Shown: piece by piece, positions 28,166 to 36,144 of the stretch
Position numbering within the stretch: position 1 is the stretch's first letter
How the letters are laid out: every line of letters starts with the position of its first letter
Assembly (NCBI RefSeq): GCF_016806835.2
Contig: NZ_CP086111.1
Coordinates: forward strand, 2,119,001 to 2,183,000
Length of the DNA stretch: 64,000 nt
Source: Skermanella rosea
Lineage (GTDB): Bacteria; Pseudomonadota; Alphaproteobacteria; Azospirillales; Azospirillaceae
Reading direction: 5' to 3'
Made by a program: the position numbers and the translations under genes
Notes under the pieces: model-generated
Database searches by the model: none
The model's input: only the letters and a program-made list of their open reading frames with translations
What the model was told of the DNA's origin: nothing

Positions 28166-29164
28166 GTGACCACACGAACCCATCCCATCTCCGTCGCTCC
28201 CATGATGGACTGGACGGACCGGCACTGCCGGTACTTCCTGCGACAGATCAGCCGGCATGCGCTGCTCTATACCGAAATGGTCACGACTGGAGCGATCCTG
28301 CACGGCCCGCGGGAGCGGCTGCTGGCCTTCCATCCGGACGAGCACCCGGTGGCACTGCAGCTGGGCGGCAGCGATCCCCAGGCCCTGGCGGAATGCGCGC
28401 GGATCGCGGAAGCCTTCGGCTACGACGAGGTCAACCTGAATGTCGGCTGCCCGAGCGATCGGGTGCAGTCCGGCCGCTTCGGCGCCTGCCTGATGGCGGA
28501 ACCCGGCCTCGTCGCCGAGCTGGTCGGCGCGATGCGGTCGGCCGTGTCGATCCCCGTGACGGTCAAGTCGCGGATCGCGATCGACGAGATGGAGGAATGG
28601 CCGACGCTGGAGGGCTTCATCGCGGCCGTGCGCGCCGCCGGCTGCACCCGCTTCATCGTCCATGCCCGCAAGGCCTGGCTGAAGGGGCTGAGTCCCCAGG
28701 AGAACCGCGACATCCCGCCGCTGCGGTACGATCTGGTCCACCGGCTCAAGCAGGAGAACCCGGACCTGGACATCACGATCAACGGCGGCATCCTGGACCT
28801 GGACTCGGCGGCCGAGCATCTCCAGGTGGTGGACGGGGTCATGCTGGGCCGGGCCGCCTACAAGAATCCCTACGTGCTGGCGGAGGTCGACCGCCGATTC
28901 CACGGGAGTGGCGAATCGGTCCCGACTCGGGAGGAGGCGGTGCGCCGGATGCTGCCCTATATCGAGGCGCGGAGGGTCGAGGGCGTGCCCCTGAATGCCA
29001 TCACCCGACACATGACAGGTCTGTTCCAGGGGCAACGCGGCGGCCGGGCGTGGCGGCGGCATTTGAGCGAATTTGCCCACAAGACCGGCGCGGGGCCTGA
29101 GGTTGTCGAGGCTGCGCTGGCCCGGATCAATCCCTCGAAGGGATTTTCCCAGGCCGCCGAATAA
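28166..29164 (+). CDS. dusA: tRNA-dihydrouridine synthase A
   Basis: 332 residues. It is a TIM barrel with FMN, beginning HPISVAPMMDWTDRHCRYFL; the catalytic Cys is about C95 in NVGCPSDRVQSGRFGACLM. HARKAWLKGLSPQENR and TINGGILDL are DusA-specific. It reduces uridine to dihydrouridine at U20/U20a of tRNA D-loops. The start is GTG 28166, since no ATG in frame gives the conserved N-terminus. It probably shares the creA transcript. Confidence 0.96.
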   Translation: MTTRTHPISVAPMMDWTDRHCRYFLRQISRHALLYTEMVTTGAILHGPRERLLAFHPDEHPVALQLGGSDPQALAECARIAEAFGYDEVNLNVGCPSDRVQSGRFGACLMAEPGLVAELVGAMRSAVSIPVTVKSRIAIDEMEEWPTLEGFIAAVRAAGCTRFIVHARKAWLKGLSPQENRDIPPLRYDLVHRLKQENPDLDITINGGILDLDSAAEHLQVVDGVMLGRAAYKNPYVLAEVDRRFHGSGESVPTREEAVRRMLPYIEARRVEGVPLNAITRHMTGLFQGQRGGRAWRRHLSEFAHKTGAGPEVVEAALARINPSKGFSQAAE

Positions 29165-29414
29165 AGGGGCGCGACAAAACGGCCTGTACCGTGTTGTCTG
29201 GAATTCGCGGTTTAGCCCTTGACAAACTGCCCGTAAAGACCGAAATGGCCGGCCGTTCACCGATCGGAAATAGCTGTGTCAGATTTTGGTAACGTGAGCG
29301 GTGCCGCGAGACGAAGGCGGTGCCGTGACAATGGTTTCCGAACCGAGTGAATTTCTATTCCTCCGCCTCGGCAGGGGTCGGCGGGACTGAGTTGGAAATC
29401 CGAGGACAATCGTT
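29165..29414 (+). promoter_or_regulatory. Upstream region of the sigma factor gene, possible -35
   Basis: This 250-bp gap leads into the sigma factor gene. TTGACA at 29219-29224 matches a sigma-70 -35 box, but the hexamer 17 bp downstream (GAAATG, 29242-29247) is a poor -10, so the promoter call is tentative. The RBS GAGGA is at 29402-29406, 8 nt before the ATG. No gene is apparent in the gap. Confidence 0.3.
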
Positions 29415-31019
29415 ATGACCGCCCTTGAAATCACGGCGCAACCTGTCGCCGACGCAGATCGCGCCACTGCGGTGCGCAACGAAACCGCGGGAGCCCGCGG
29501 CAACATCGCCTTCGCCGAGCATTCGACCGACCCGGTCCGGCTGTACCTGCGTGACGTGGCGCAGCACCCGCTGCTGACGCGTGAGCAGGAGGTGACGCTC
29601 GCCCAGCGCATGGAGGCCGCCCGCTCCGCGATCGATGACGTGATCGCGGCGAGCCCCTTCACGTGCACTCGCCTCATGCAGAGCCTCCAGGGCCTGCGGG
29701 ACGGTTCCGTGAATGTCGGCACCGTCGTGGACCTGGAGCGCTTCGCCCGCATGGGGGCCGAGGCCGAGAGCGAGGATGCGGCTCTGGACGACGACCTCGC
29801 CGAGGTCGCCGATGCGGATTCGGAAGTAGCGGAGGCCGTGGCGGTTCCGGTCGTATCCGCTGCCGAACTGGCCGCGTCGGTGGTCGAGGCGCTGGAGCGG
29901 ATCGAGGCGGTCCAACGGACCGACGCCGCGGCTGCCGCCGCGCTTATCCGTGAGCTGCCGCTGTCGATCGACCTGCGCACCGAACTGATCAACACCATGC
30001 GCGATGTCAACCGGCGCATCGTCGGCGTCGATGGCCGCCTGGCCCGCGTCGTCATGGCCGCAGGCGTCAAGCGCGAGGCCTTCCTGGAAGCCTATCTCGG
30101 CTCCGAGGACGAGCAGGACTGGCTGGCGAAGCGGGCTGCCAAGGGCGGTGCCTGGGCCAAGCTGGCCGAGCGCAAGGGCCAGGAAGTCGACGCTCTGTTC
30201 GCCGAGCTGGCCGAGATCGGCCAGACCGTCGGATTGCCGATCGGCCAGTTCCGCGAGTTGTCCGCCCGCCTGCAGCGGTCGCAGAACGACCAGATCCGCA
30301 CCAAGGAGTCCTTCGCCAAGGCGAACCTCCGTCTGGTCGCGGCCCTGGCCCGCAAGCACCTGAACCGGGGCCTGCCGTTCCTGGACCTGGTCCAGGAGGG
30401 CAACATCGGCCTGATGACCGCGATCGAGAAGTTCGACTGGCGGCGCGGCTACAAGTTCTCGACCTATGCCACCTGGTGGATCCGGCAGTCGATGACCCGT
30501 GCGCTGGCCGACCAGGGTCGCACCATCCGCATGCCGGCCCATGCCTGCGAGGCGCTGACCAAGATCCGCCGCTGCGCGGTCCAGCTCCGCCTGCGCCGGG
30601 GCATCGAGCCGACCAACGAGGACATCGCGACCGCGCTGGCGATGCCGGTCGAGAAGGTCGCCGAGCTGCTTCGCATGGCGGCCGACGCGGTCAGCCTCGA
30701 CGCTCCGGTCGGTGACGACGACGACGGCGCCCGGCTGGGCGACTTCCTGGAGGACAGCGCCACGACCGGCGCGTTCGACGCGATCGCCGCCGGCTCGCTG
30801 CGCGAGAAGCTGTCGGAGATCCTGGACGACCTCACCCCGCGCGAGGCCGACATCATCCGCCGCCGCTTCGGCCTTGCCGGGACCGAGGAGACGCTTGAGG
30901 ACATCGGCCGCGACTACAACGTGACCCGCGAGCGTATCCGCCAAGTCGAGGCGAAGGCTCTGCAGCGGCTCGGCCGGGCCAAGCACGCTCGCGTGCTGAA
31001 GACCTTCCTGGAAGGCTGA
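29415..31019 (+). CDS. RpoD-like sigma-70 family RNA polymerase sigma factor
   Basis: 534 residues. Region 1.2 starts [20 protein letters not shown] (about 39-58). A non-conserved acidic insert of some 200 residues follows. Region 2 (about 295-375) has [20 protein letters not shown], the -10-recognising [14 protein letters not shown] and [16 protein letters not shown] (region 2.4/3.0). Region 4 carries [20 protein letters not shown]. The primary sigma factor usually has IRIPVHMIETINK at this point and lies next to dnaG, so this is more likely a secondary group 1/2 paralogue than the housekeeping RpoD. Its regulon is unknown. Confidence 0.88.
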   Translation: MTALEITAQPVADADRATAVRNETAGARGNIAFAEHSTDPVRLYLRDVAQHPLLTREQEVTLAQRMEAARSAIDDVIAASPFTCTRLMQSLQGLRDGSVNVGTVVDLERFARMGAEAESEDAALDDDLAEVADADSEVAEAVAVPVVSAAELAASVVEALERIEAVQRTDAAAAAALIRELPLSIDLRTELINTMRDVNRRIVGVDGRLARVVMAAGVKREAFLEAYLGSEDEQDWLAKRAAKGGAWAKLAERKGQEVDALFAELAEIGQTVGLPIGQFRELSARLQRSQNDQIRTKESFAKANLRLVAALARKHLNRGLPFLDLVQEGNIGLMTAIEKFDWRRGYKFSTYATWWIRQSMTRALADQGRTIRMPAHACEALTKIRRCAVQLRLRRGIEPTNEDIATALAMPVEKVAELLRMAADAVSLDAPVGDDDDGARLGDFLEDSATTGAFDAIAAGSLREKLSEILDDLTPREADIIRRRFGLAGTEETLEDIGRDYNVTRERIRQVEAKALQRLGRAKHARVLKTFLEG

Positions 31020-31044
31020 GGCCGGCCCGGGAGTGAGGGCACAC

Positions 31045-31084
31045 GAAAGCGTCGGCGGGAGAGCGATCTTCCGCCGGCGCTTTC
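31045..31084. terminator. Bidirectional terminator hairpin
   Basis: An inverted repeat between convergent genes: GAAAGCGTCGGCGGGA at 31045-31060 pairs with TCCGCCGGCGCTTTC at 31070-31084, with one bulge. A-rich bases on the left arm and T-rich on the right make it usable from both strands: 26 bp past the sigma factor stop and 17 bp past the DapA-like gene stop. Confidence 0.75.
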
Positions 31085-31100
31085 GATTCGGCCTTCCGGA

Positions 31101-32027
31101 TCAGCCGCCGAGCCTGGTCTCCAGCCGCGCCATCAGGCTGTCCAGTTCCTTGTGGTCGTCGGCGTTCAGCCTGGGGCCGGGTGCCCGGACGGCGGCCGAG
31201 GACAGGACGCCGCGCCGTCGCAGGATCTCCTTGCGGATCGCGAGGCCGATGCCGGCCTGCTGCTCGTGGCGGACGATCGGCAGGTAGGTGTCGAACAGGT
31301 CCTCCGCCCCGTCGGCGTCGCCCGCGAAGAAGCGCCGGCAGACCTGGACCAGCATCTCCGGATAGGCGAAACCGGTCATGGCGCCGTCGGCGCCGCGCCT
31401 GAGCTCCTGGGGCAGGTGGAGCCCGCCGTTGCCGACCAGGATGCTGATGCGGCGCCCGCCCGTGTCGGGCCAGGTCCGGATCTGGCTCAGCTTGCGCAGG
31501 CCGGGCGCGTCCTCGTGCTTCAGCATCACGATCTGGGGGTGGTCGTCGAACACCCGCCGCAGCGTCGCGACCGACACGGGGACCTGGGTCACCTGCGGAA
31601 AATCCTGGAACACCACCGGCACGTCCGGGCCGAGGATGCGCAGGGTCTCCGCGAAGTAGTTGATCACCTGCTCCTCGGTCTTCAGGCCGGACATCGGGGC
31701 AATCATGACTCCGGCGGCGCCGGCATCCATCGCGGAGTGGGCGAACGCCGCGAGGTTGTTGGTCCCCGGATTGCTGACGCCCACAATCACGGGGATACGT
31801 CCGGCGATCCGGTCGAACACGCGCCGCATGAAGCCCTGCTGCTCGTCCGGGGTCAGTTTCGGCGCCTCGCCCATGATGCCGAGGATCGTCATGCCATCGA
31901 CGCCGCACTCCAGGTAGAAGTCCACCATCCGGTCGGTGCTGGCAAGGTCCAGCTTGCCGTCGTCCTCGAACGGGGTGGCGGCGATGATGTACACGCCGCT
32001 CGCCCGTTCGTTCAGCTTTTCGCCCAT
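31101..32027 (-). CDS. DHDPS/NAL-family aldolase-like protein with altered active site
   Basis: 308 residues, a TIM barrel of the dihydrodipicolinate synthase/N-acetylneuraminate lyase superfamily. The Schiff-base Lys is present (about K170 in QIVMLKHED). However, the GTTGE motif of DapA is GIMGE (residues 50-54), so both Thr are lost, and the catalytic Tyr of YNxP is replaced: the segment reads FQDFP (140-144). It is therefore unlikely to be DapA. Related paralogues act on 2-keto acids or hydroxyproline derivatives. It stands alone, followed upstream by a small acidic-protein gene on the same strand. Confidence 0.85.
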   Translation of the reverse strand: MGEKLNERASGVYIIAATPFEDDGKLDLASTDRMVDFYLECGVDGMTILGIMGEAPKLTPDEQQGFMRRVFDRIAGRIPVIVGVSNPGTNNLAAFAHSAMDAGAAGVMIAPMSGLKTEEQVINYFAETLRILGPDVPVVFQDFPQVTQVPVSVATLRRVFDDHPQIVMLKHEDAPGLRKLSQIRTWPDTGGRRISILVGNGGLHLPQELRRGADGAMTGFAYPEMLVQVCRRFFAGDADGAEDLFDTYLPIVRHEQQAGIGLAIRKEILRRRGVLSSAAVRAPGPRLNADDHKELDSLMARLETRLGG

Positions 32028-32075
32028 TCCTTTTCCTCCCTGCGGCCCCGGATCGGCGGACCCGCGGCCAGCTTA

Positions 32076-32273
32076 TCACCGGTCCGCAGTCTTTTCCTGG
32101 TCTGCGGTCTTTTCCTGGTCCGCGGGCTTGTCGCCGCCTTCGCCGGTCCAGTCGTCGGTGATCATGGATTGGGCCTCGCTGATCTGGTCCACCTCCTCCT
32201 TGGACGGCGGGCGCGGGATCCGGGGGCTCTTCGGGCTGGTCGCGGTCTCGTTCGGGCGCTGCTCATCGGCCAT
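32076..32273 (-). CDS. Small acidic hypothetical protein with a DQEKTA repeat
   Basis: 65 residues, hydrophilic, Pro- and acid-rich, with no signal peptide. It ends in PADQEKTADQEKTADR, encoded by an 18-bp direct repeat at about 32083-32118. ATG 32273 is chosen because GAGGA lies six nt upstream and the protein starts there; the longer open frame is not supported. I do not recognise it. It lies between the ZIP transporter and the DapA-like gene, all on the minus strand with gaps of about 50 bp, so cotranscription is plausible. Confidence 0.6.
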   Translation of the reverse strand: MADEQRPNETATSPKSPRIPRPPSKEEVDQISEAQSMITDDWTGEGGDKPADQEKTADQEKTADR

Positions 32274-32325
32274 GCTGATCCTCCTCTGGGGGTTCACCAA
32301 GGCTAACAAGAAAGGGAGCGGATGA

Positions 32326-33075
32326 TCACCCGAGCGAGACGTCCAGGTACAGCATGATGACGAACCCAAGCATCAGGCCGACGCTCGCCGCCTTCTCCAG
32401 CCCGGCCCGGTGGGTTTCCGGGATGATCTCGTTGCTGACGACGAAGATCATGGCGCCGGCGGCGAAGGCGAGGCCCCAGGGCAGCAAGGGGGCGGCCAGG
32501 GACACGGCGAGAAGCCCGAGCAGGGCGCCCAGGGGCTCGACGAGCCCGGTCGCCAGGGCGATGGCGACGGCCTTGCCGCGCTGGTAACCGATGCTGTGGA
32601 GCGCCACGGCCACCGCCAGGCCCTCCGGCATGTTCTGGAGGCCGATCCCGAAGGCGAGGGGAAACCCGGTCGCGGTGCTGCCGGTGCCGAACCCGACGCC
32701 GACGGCCAGCCCCTCGGGGATGTTGTGCAGGGTGATGGCGATCACGAACAGCCAGATGCGCCGGAAGGTATCGGTCTCCGGCCCCTGGCGGCCCTTGATG
32801 AAGTGCTCGTGCGGGGTCAGCAGGTCGAGCGCCCACAGGCAGGTGGCGCCGAGCAGGATTCCGGTGCCGACCACGGCCGGGCCGGCCCCGGTCTCCAATG
32901 CCGGCAGGATCAGCGAGAAGAACGAGGCCGCCAGCATCACGCCGGCGGCGAACCCCAGGAGCCCATTCTGGAGCCGGCTTGAGACCTTGCGCAGGAACAG
33001 CAGGGGCACGGCCCCGAGGCCGGTGGCGGACCCGGCGGCGAGGCTGGCAAGAAACCCGATGAGAATTATGGACAC
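32326..33075 (-). CDS. ZIP-family metal transporter
   Basis: 249 residues with about eight membrane segments. The metal-site helices are visible: TLHNIPEGLAVGVGF (HNxPEG, TM4) and FGIGLQNMPEGLAVAVALHS, where the TM5 motif usually seen as HNIPEG/HEIPHE is QNMPEG. It takes up Zn2+ or another divalent metal; it resembles the ZupT/GufA branch. GTG 33075 is chosen because GGAAAAGG precedes it; the upstream open frame overlaps the kinase gene out of frame. It starts 11 bp after the symporter-kinase stop, so it could be the last gene of that operon. Confidence 0.88.
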   Translation of the reverse strand: MSIILIGFLASLAAGSATGLGAVPLLFLRKVSSRLQNGLLGFAAGVMLAASFFSLILPALETGAGPAVVGTGILLGATCLWALDLLTPHEHFIKGRQGPETDTFRRIWLFVIAITLHNIPEGLAVGVGFGTGSTATGFPLAFGIGLQNMPEGLAVAVALHSIGYQRGKAVAIALATGLVEPLGALLGLLAVSLAAPLLPWGLAFAAGAMIFVVSNEIIPETHRAGLEKAASVGLMLGFVIMLYLDVSLG

Positions 33076-33085
33076 GCCTTTTCCG

Positions 33086-35866
33086 TCAATCGTCGGCTGC
33101 GGTCGCCACCGTCTCGGCGCCCGGGGGAGAAGTGGTTGATGAAGCGCTCTGGTAAGGGATGAGGAAGGCGAAGGTTGCACCCTCGCCCGGCGCGGTTTCC
33201 AACCAGATGCGACCCCCCAGATGTTCGACGATGCGTTTGCAGATGGCAAGGCCCAAGCCGGTGCCCTGCGGCTTGTCGGTCATGGTGTTGCCGACCTGGC
33301 GGAACTTGTCGAAGACGATCTCCGCGTCGCCCGGTGCTATGCCCGGACCGTTGTCGGCGACGGAGACGCGGACCCCCTCCGCGACCGGCTCGACGCTGAC
33401 CACGACCCGGCCGGTTCCGGACGGGGTGAACTTGGCGGCGTTGGACAGCAGGTTCATCGCGACCTGCGTCAGGCGGTCGTGGTCCCCCCATACCGGCGGC
33501 ACGTCGGCCGGGATGCGCTGTTCCAAAACGACGTCCTTGTCCTTGAACACCTGCGCGGTGGTCGCCGCCGCGTCGCGCATGATCGCGGCGAGATCGACCG
33601 GACCGATCGTCCAGTCGATCTCGCCGGCCTCGATCTTGGCCATATCGAGGACCTGATTGATCAGCCGGGTCAGCCGCTCGCTCTCCCGGATGATCACGCC
33701 AAGGAACTCCTGCGACTGCTCGCGGTCGATATCGGGGTTGTCGTGCAGGATCTCGGCGAAGGCGCGAACGGAGGTCAGCGGCGTCCGCAGCTCGTGCGTG
33801 ACGGTGGACAGGAAATCGTCCTTGAGCCGGTCCAGTTCGAGCAGCTTCTCGTTGGCGGCCCGGAGCGCCGCGGAGGTGCGCTCCAACTCGGCGGACTTCT
33901 GTTCCAGCTGCCGGCTGTATTCCAGCACCTGGCTGGTCTCGTCCAGCATGCGCAGCAGCTCGGCCATGGTGACCTCGCCGCCCTTGACCGCGGAGGCCAG
34001 GGCCACGCGGGCGGACGCGGCACCGACCGCGCCGGCCATCAGCCGCTCGCCGAATCGGACCAGTTCGGCGGTCGCCTGGCGGTCGCGGCGCAGGTCGATG
34101 TTGCGGCCCCGGGCGAAGCCGGCGAAGGCCTGCTCGGCCCGCTGCGGCCCGAGGAACCGCCCGACCAGGGCGATCAGGTCGCCGATCGTCGTGCTGCCTC
34201 TCCAGGTGCCGCCCTCGATCGAGCGGTCGGTTTGGCGGAACACATCGACGAAGGCGTGTGCCTGCACCCGTTCCCCGACGCTGGGCCGGTCGAACAGCGA
34301 CACGCCGACATAGAGCCCCAGGTTGGCCAGCATGCTCCAGAACAGCGCGTGCGACAGGGGATCCAGCCCCTCCAGGCCGAACAGCGCGTAGGGCCGCAGC
34401 AGGGAGATGCCGGCGGGGCCTTCGGTCAGGAAGCCGGGGTCCAGCCAGCCCGACCGCGCGAAGGACGGCAGCAGCAGCGTATAGGTCCAGGCGGCGATCC
34501 CGGCGACCAGCCCGGCGATGGCGCCGCGCCGGGTCGCCCGGCTCCAGAAGATGCCGCCGATCAGCGCCGGGGCGAACTGGGCGACGGCGGTGAAGGAGAT
34601 CAGCCCGATCGCCCCCAGCGCGTAGGCGCTGCCGGCGAACCGGAAATAGGCGTATCCCAGCAGCAGGATCGTCAGGATGGCGACCCGCCGGATCGCCAGC
34701 AGCAGGCGCGTCAGGTCCGGGTGACGGTCAAGCTTCAGGAGGCGCAGGTTGAGCAGCGCCGGGATGACGAGGTCGTTGGACACCATGGTGCTGAGCGCCA
34801 CCGTCTCGACGATGATCATGCCGGTGGCCGCCGACAGGCCGCCCAGGAAGGCGAACAGGGCCAGGGCGCGCCAGCCTTCCGACAGCGGCACTGCCAGGAC
34901 GAACATGTCGGGATCGACCGTCCCGCCGGGGAACAGCATCAGGCCGGCCACCGCCACCGGCAGCACGAACAGGTTGATCAGCAGCAGGTAGAGCGGGAAC
35001 AGCCAGACCGCGCGGCGCAGGTGGGACTCCCGCATGTTCTCCACCACCGTGACCTGGAACTGCCGCGGCAGGCAGATGATCGCCGCCATTGAGAGCAGCG
35101 TCACCGTGATCCAGCTGCCGTCCGCCAGGGCCGGCTCCGCGGTCAGCAGGCGGGCGGTCCTCGGGTCGGCCGCGGCATTGTCGAACAGATCGGCGAAGCC
35201 GTCGTGCAGGCCCCACACGACCATGATGCCGACCGCCAGGAAGGAGAGCAGCTTCACCACGCTCTCGAACGCCACCGCCGCGACCATGCCCTGGTGGTGC
35301 TCGGTCGCGTCGATGCTGCGGGTGCCGAACACGATGGCGAAGGCGGCCATCAGCAGGGCGACGTAGAACGCCTTGTCCGCGAGGAGCGCCGACTGCGGGC
35401 CGGTCCCGAAGCCCGACGGATCCGTGCCCGCCAACAGGTCGAAGCTGACCGACACCGCCTTGAGCTGGAGCGCGATGTAGGGCGTGATCCCGACGATCGC
35501 GATGGCTGCGACCAGCCCGCCGAGCAGGTGGCTCTTGCCGTAGCGGGACGCGATGAAGTCGGCGATCGAGGTGCTGCGCTGCTTGCGCGCGATGCGCAGG
35601 ATCTTGGCGAGCACGAGATATCCCAGCACCATGACCAGCGTCGGCCCGAGATAGACCGGCAGGAACCCGATGCCGAGGGTCGCCGCCCGCCCGACGCTGC
35701 CGTAGAAGGTCCAGGTGGTGCAGAAGACGCCAAGGGAGAGGGCGTAGACATAGGGGCTCGCGATGACGCTGCGGCCCCGGTCGGCCTGGCGGTCGGCCAC
35801 CCAGGCGATGGCGAACAGCAGGAACAGGTAGGAGAAGGAGGCGACGGCGATCAGCCAGGCCGGCAT
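33086..35866 (-). CDS. Symporter-domain sensor histidine kinase (CbrA/CrbS-like)
   Basis: 926 residues. The first about 500 form a sodium:solute symporter fold with about 13 membrane segments (SPYVYALSLGVFCTTWTFYG, KQRSTSIADFIASRYGKSHL). A linker/PAS-like and coiled-coil stretch (about 560-680) leads to HisKA with VTHELRTPLTSVRAFAEIL (phospho-His about H691), then HATPase with LLSNAAKFTPSG, DNGPGIAPGD and GTGLGLAICKRI. There is no attached receiver. Such proteins couple uptake or sensing of a carbon source (histidine, acetate) to transcription. ATG 35866 shares one base with the stop of the upstream small gene (TAATG), which fixes the start. Its partner regulator is not adjacent unless it is the receiver at 38268. 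Confidence 0.94.
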   Translation of the reverse strand: MPAWLIAVASFSYLFLLFAIAWVADRQADRGRSVIASPYVYALSLGVFCTTWTFYGSVGRAATLGIGFLPVYLGPTLVMVLGYLVLAKILRIARKQRSTSIADFIASRYGKSHLLGGLVAAIAIVGITPYIALQLKAVSVSFDLLAGTDPSGFGTGPQSALLADKAFYVALLMAAFAIVFGTRSIDATEHHQGMVAAVAFESVVKLLSFLAVGIMVVWGLHDGFADLFDNAAADPRTARLLTAEPALADGSWITVTLLSMAAIICLPRQFQVTVVENMRESHLRRAVWLFPLYLLLINLFVLPVAVAGLMLFPGGTVDPDMFVLAVPLSEGWRALALFAFLGGLSAATGMIIVETVALSTMVSNDLVIPALLNLRLLKLDRHPDLTRLLLAIRRVAILTILLLGYAYFRFAGSAYALGAIGLISFTAVAQFAPALIGGIFWSRATRRGAIAGLVAGIAAWTYTLLLPSFARSGWLDPGFLTEGPAGISLLRPYALFGLEGLDPLSHALFWSMLANLGLYVGVSLFDRPSVGERVQAHAFVDVFRQTDRSIEGGTWRGSTTIGDLIALVGRFLGPQRAEQAFAGFARGRNIDLRRDRQATAELVRFGERLMAGAVGAASARVALASAVKGGEVTMAELLRMLDETSQVLEYSRQLEQKSAELERTSAALRAANEKLLELDRLKDDFLSTVTHELRTPLTSVRAFAEILHDNPDIDREQSQEFLGVIIRESERLTRLINQVLDMAKIEAGEIDWTIGPVDLAAIMRDAAATTAQVFKDKDVVLEQRIPADVPPVWGDHDRLTQVAMNLLSNAAKFTPSGTGRVVVSVEPVAEGVRVSVADNGPGIAPGDAEIVFDKFRQVGNTMTDKPQGTGLGLAICKRIVEHLGGRIWLETAPGEGATFAFLIPYQSASSTTSPPGAETVATAADD

Positions 35867-36144
35867 TACCGGTCGCTCCCGTCCCGGTTCTGGCCGTCGC
35901 GGCCGAGGCCCTCCCGCTGCCGGCGTTCCATCGCCAGCCCGAGCAGGATGATCACCAGGGCCCAGGCGCCGAAGATGTAGACCAGCAGAGCCGGCCACCC
36001 GAACAGGGTGCCCGGCGCTCCGAACGCCTTCAGGAGCGGCGGGTTGAACAGCACCAGCGCCAGCAGGAACAGCGCGACGAGGCGTTCACCGGAGGGTGAT
36101 CCCGGAGATCCCCCCGCCGGCGCCCTGTCGCGCCGGGCGGTCAA
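35866..36144 (-). CDS. Small two-helix membrane protein coupled to the symporter-kinase
   Basis: 92 residues with two membrane segments (LVALFLLALVLFNPPLL and LVYIFGAWALVIILLGLAM) and a charged tail (ERRQREGLGRDGQNRDGSDR). It resembles the small DUF4212-type subunits found beside sodium symporters and occupies the position of CbrX, the small gene upstream of cbrA in pseudomonads. The start is TTG 36144, with GGGAG 8 nt upstream; it overlaps the exonuclease-fusion stop (TTGA), and its own stop overlaps the kinase start (TAATG). Both overlaps imply translational coupling. A role as an accessory subunit is inference. Confidence 0.75.
   Translation of the reverse strand: MTARRDRAPAGGSPGSPSGERLVALFLLALVLFNPPLLKAFGAPGTLFGWPALLVYIFGAWALVIILLGLAMERRQREGLGRDGQNRDGSDR

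Noticed and set aside
31101-32027. Assignment as dapA (4-hydroxy-tetrahydrodipicolinate synthase)
   Set aside because: The catalytic Tyr and the Thr pair of DapA are replaced; only the superfamily-level name is justified.
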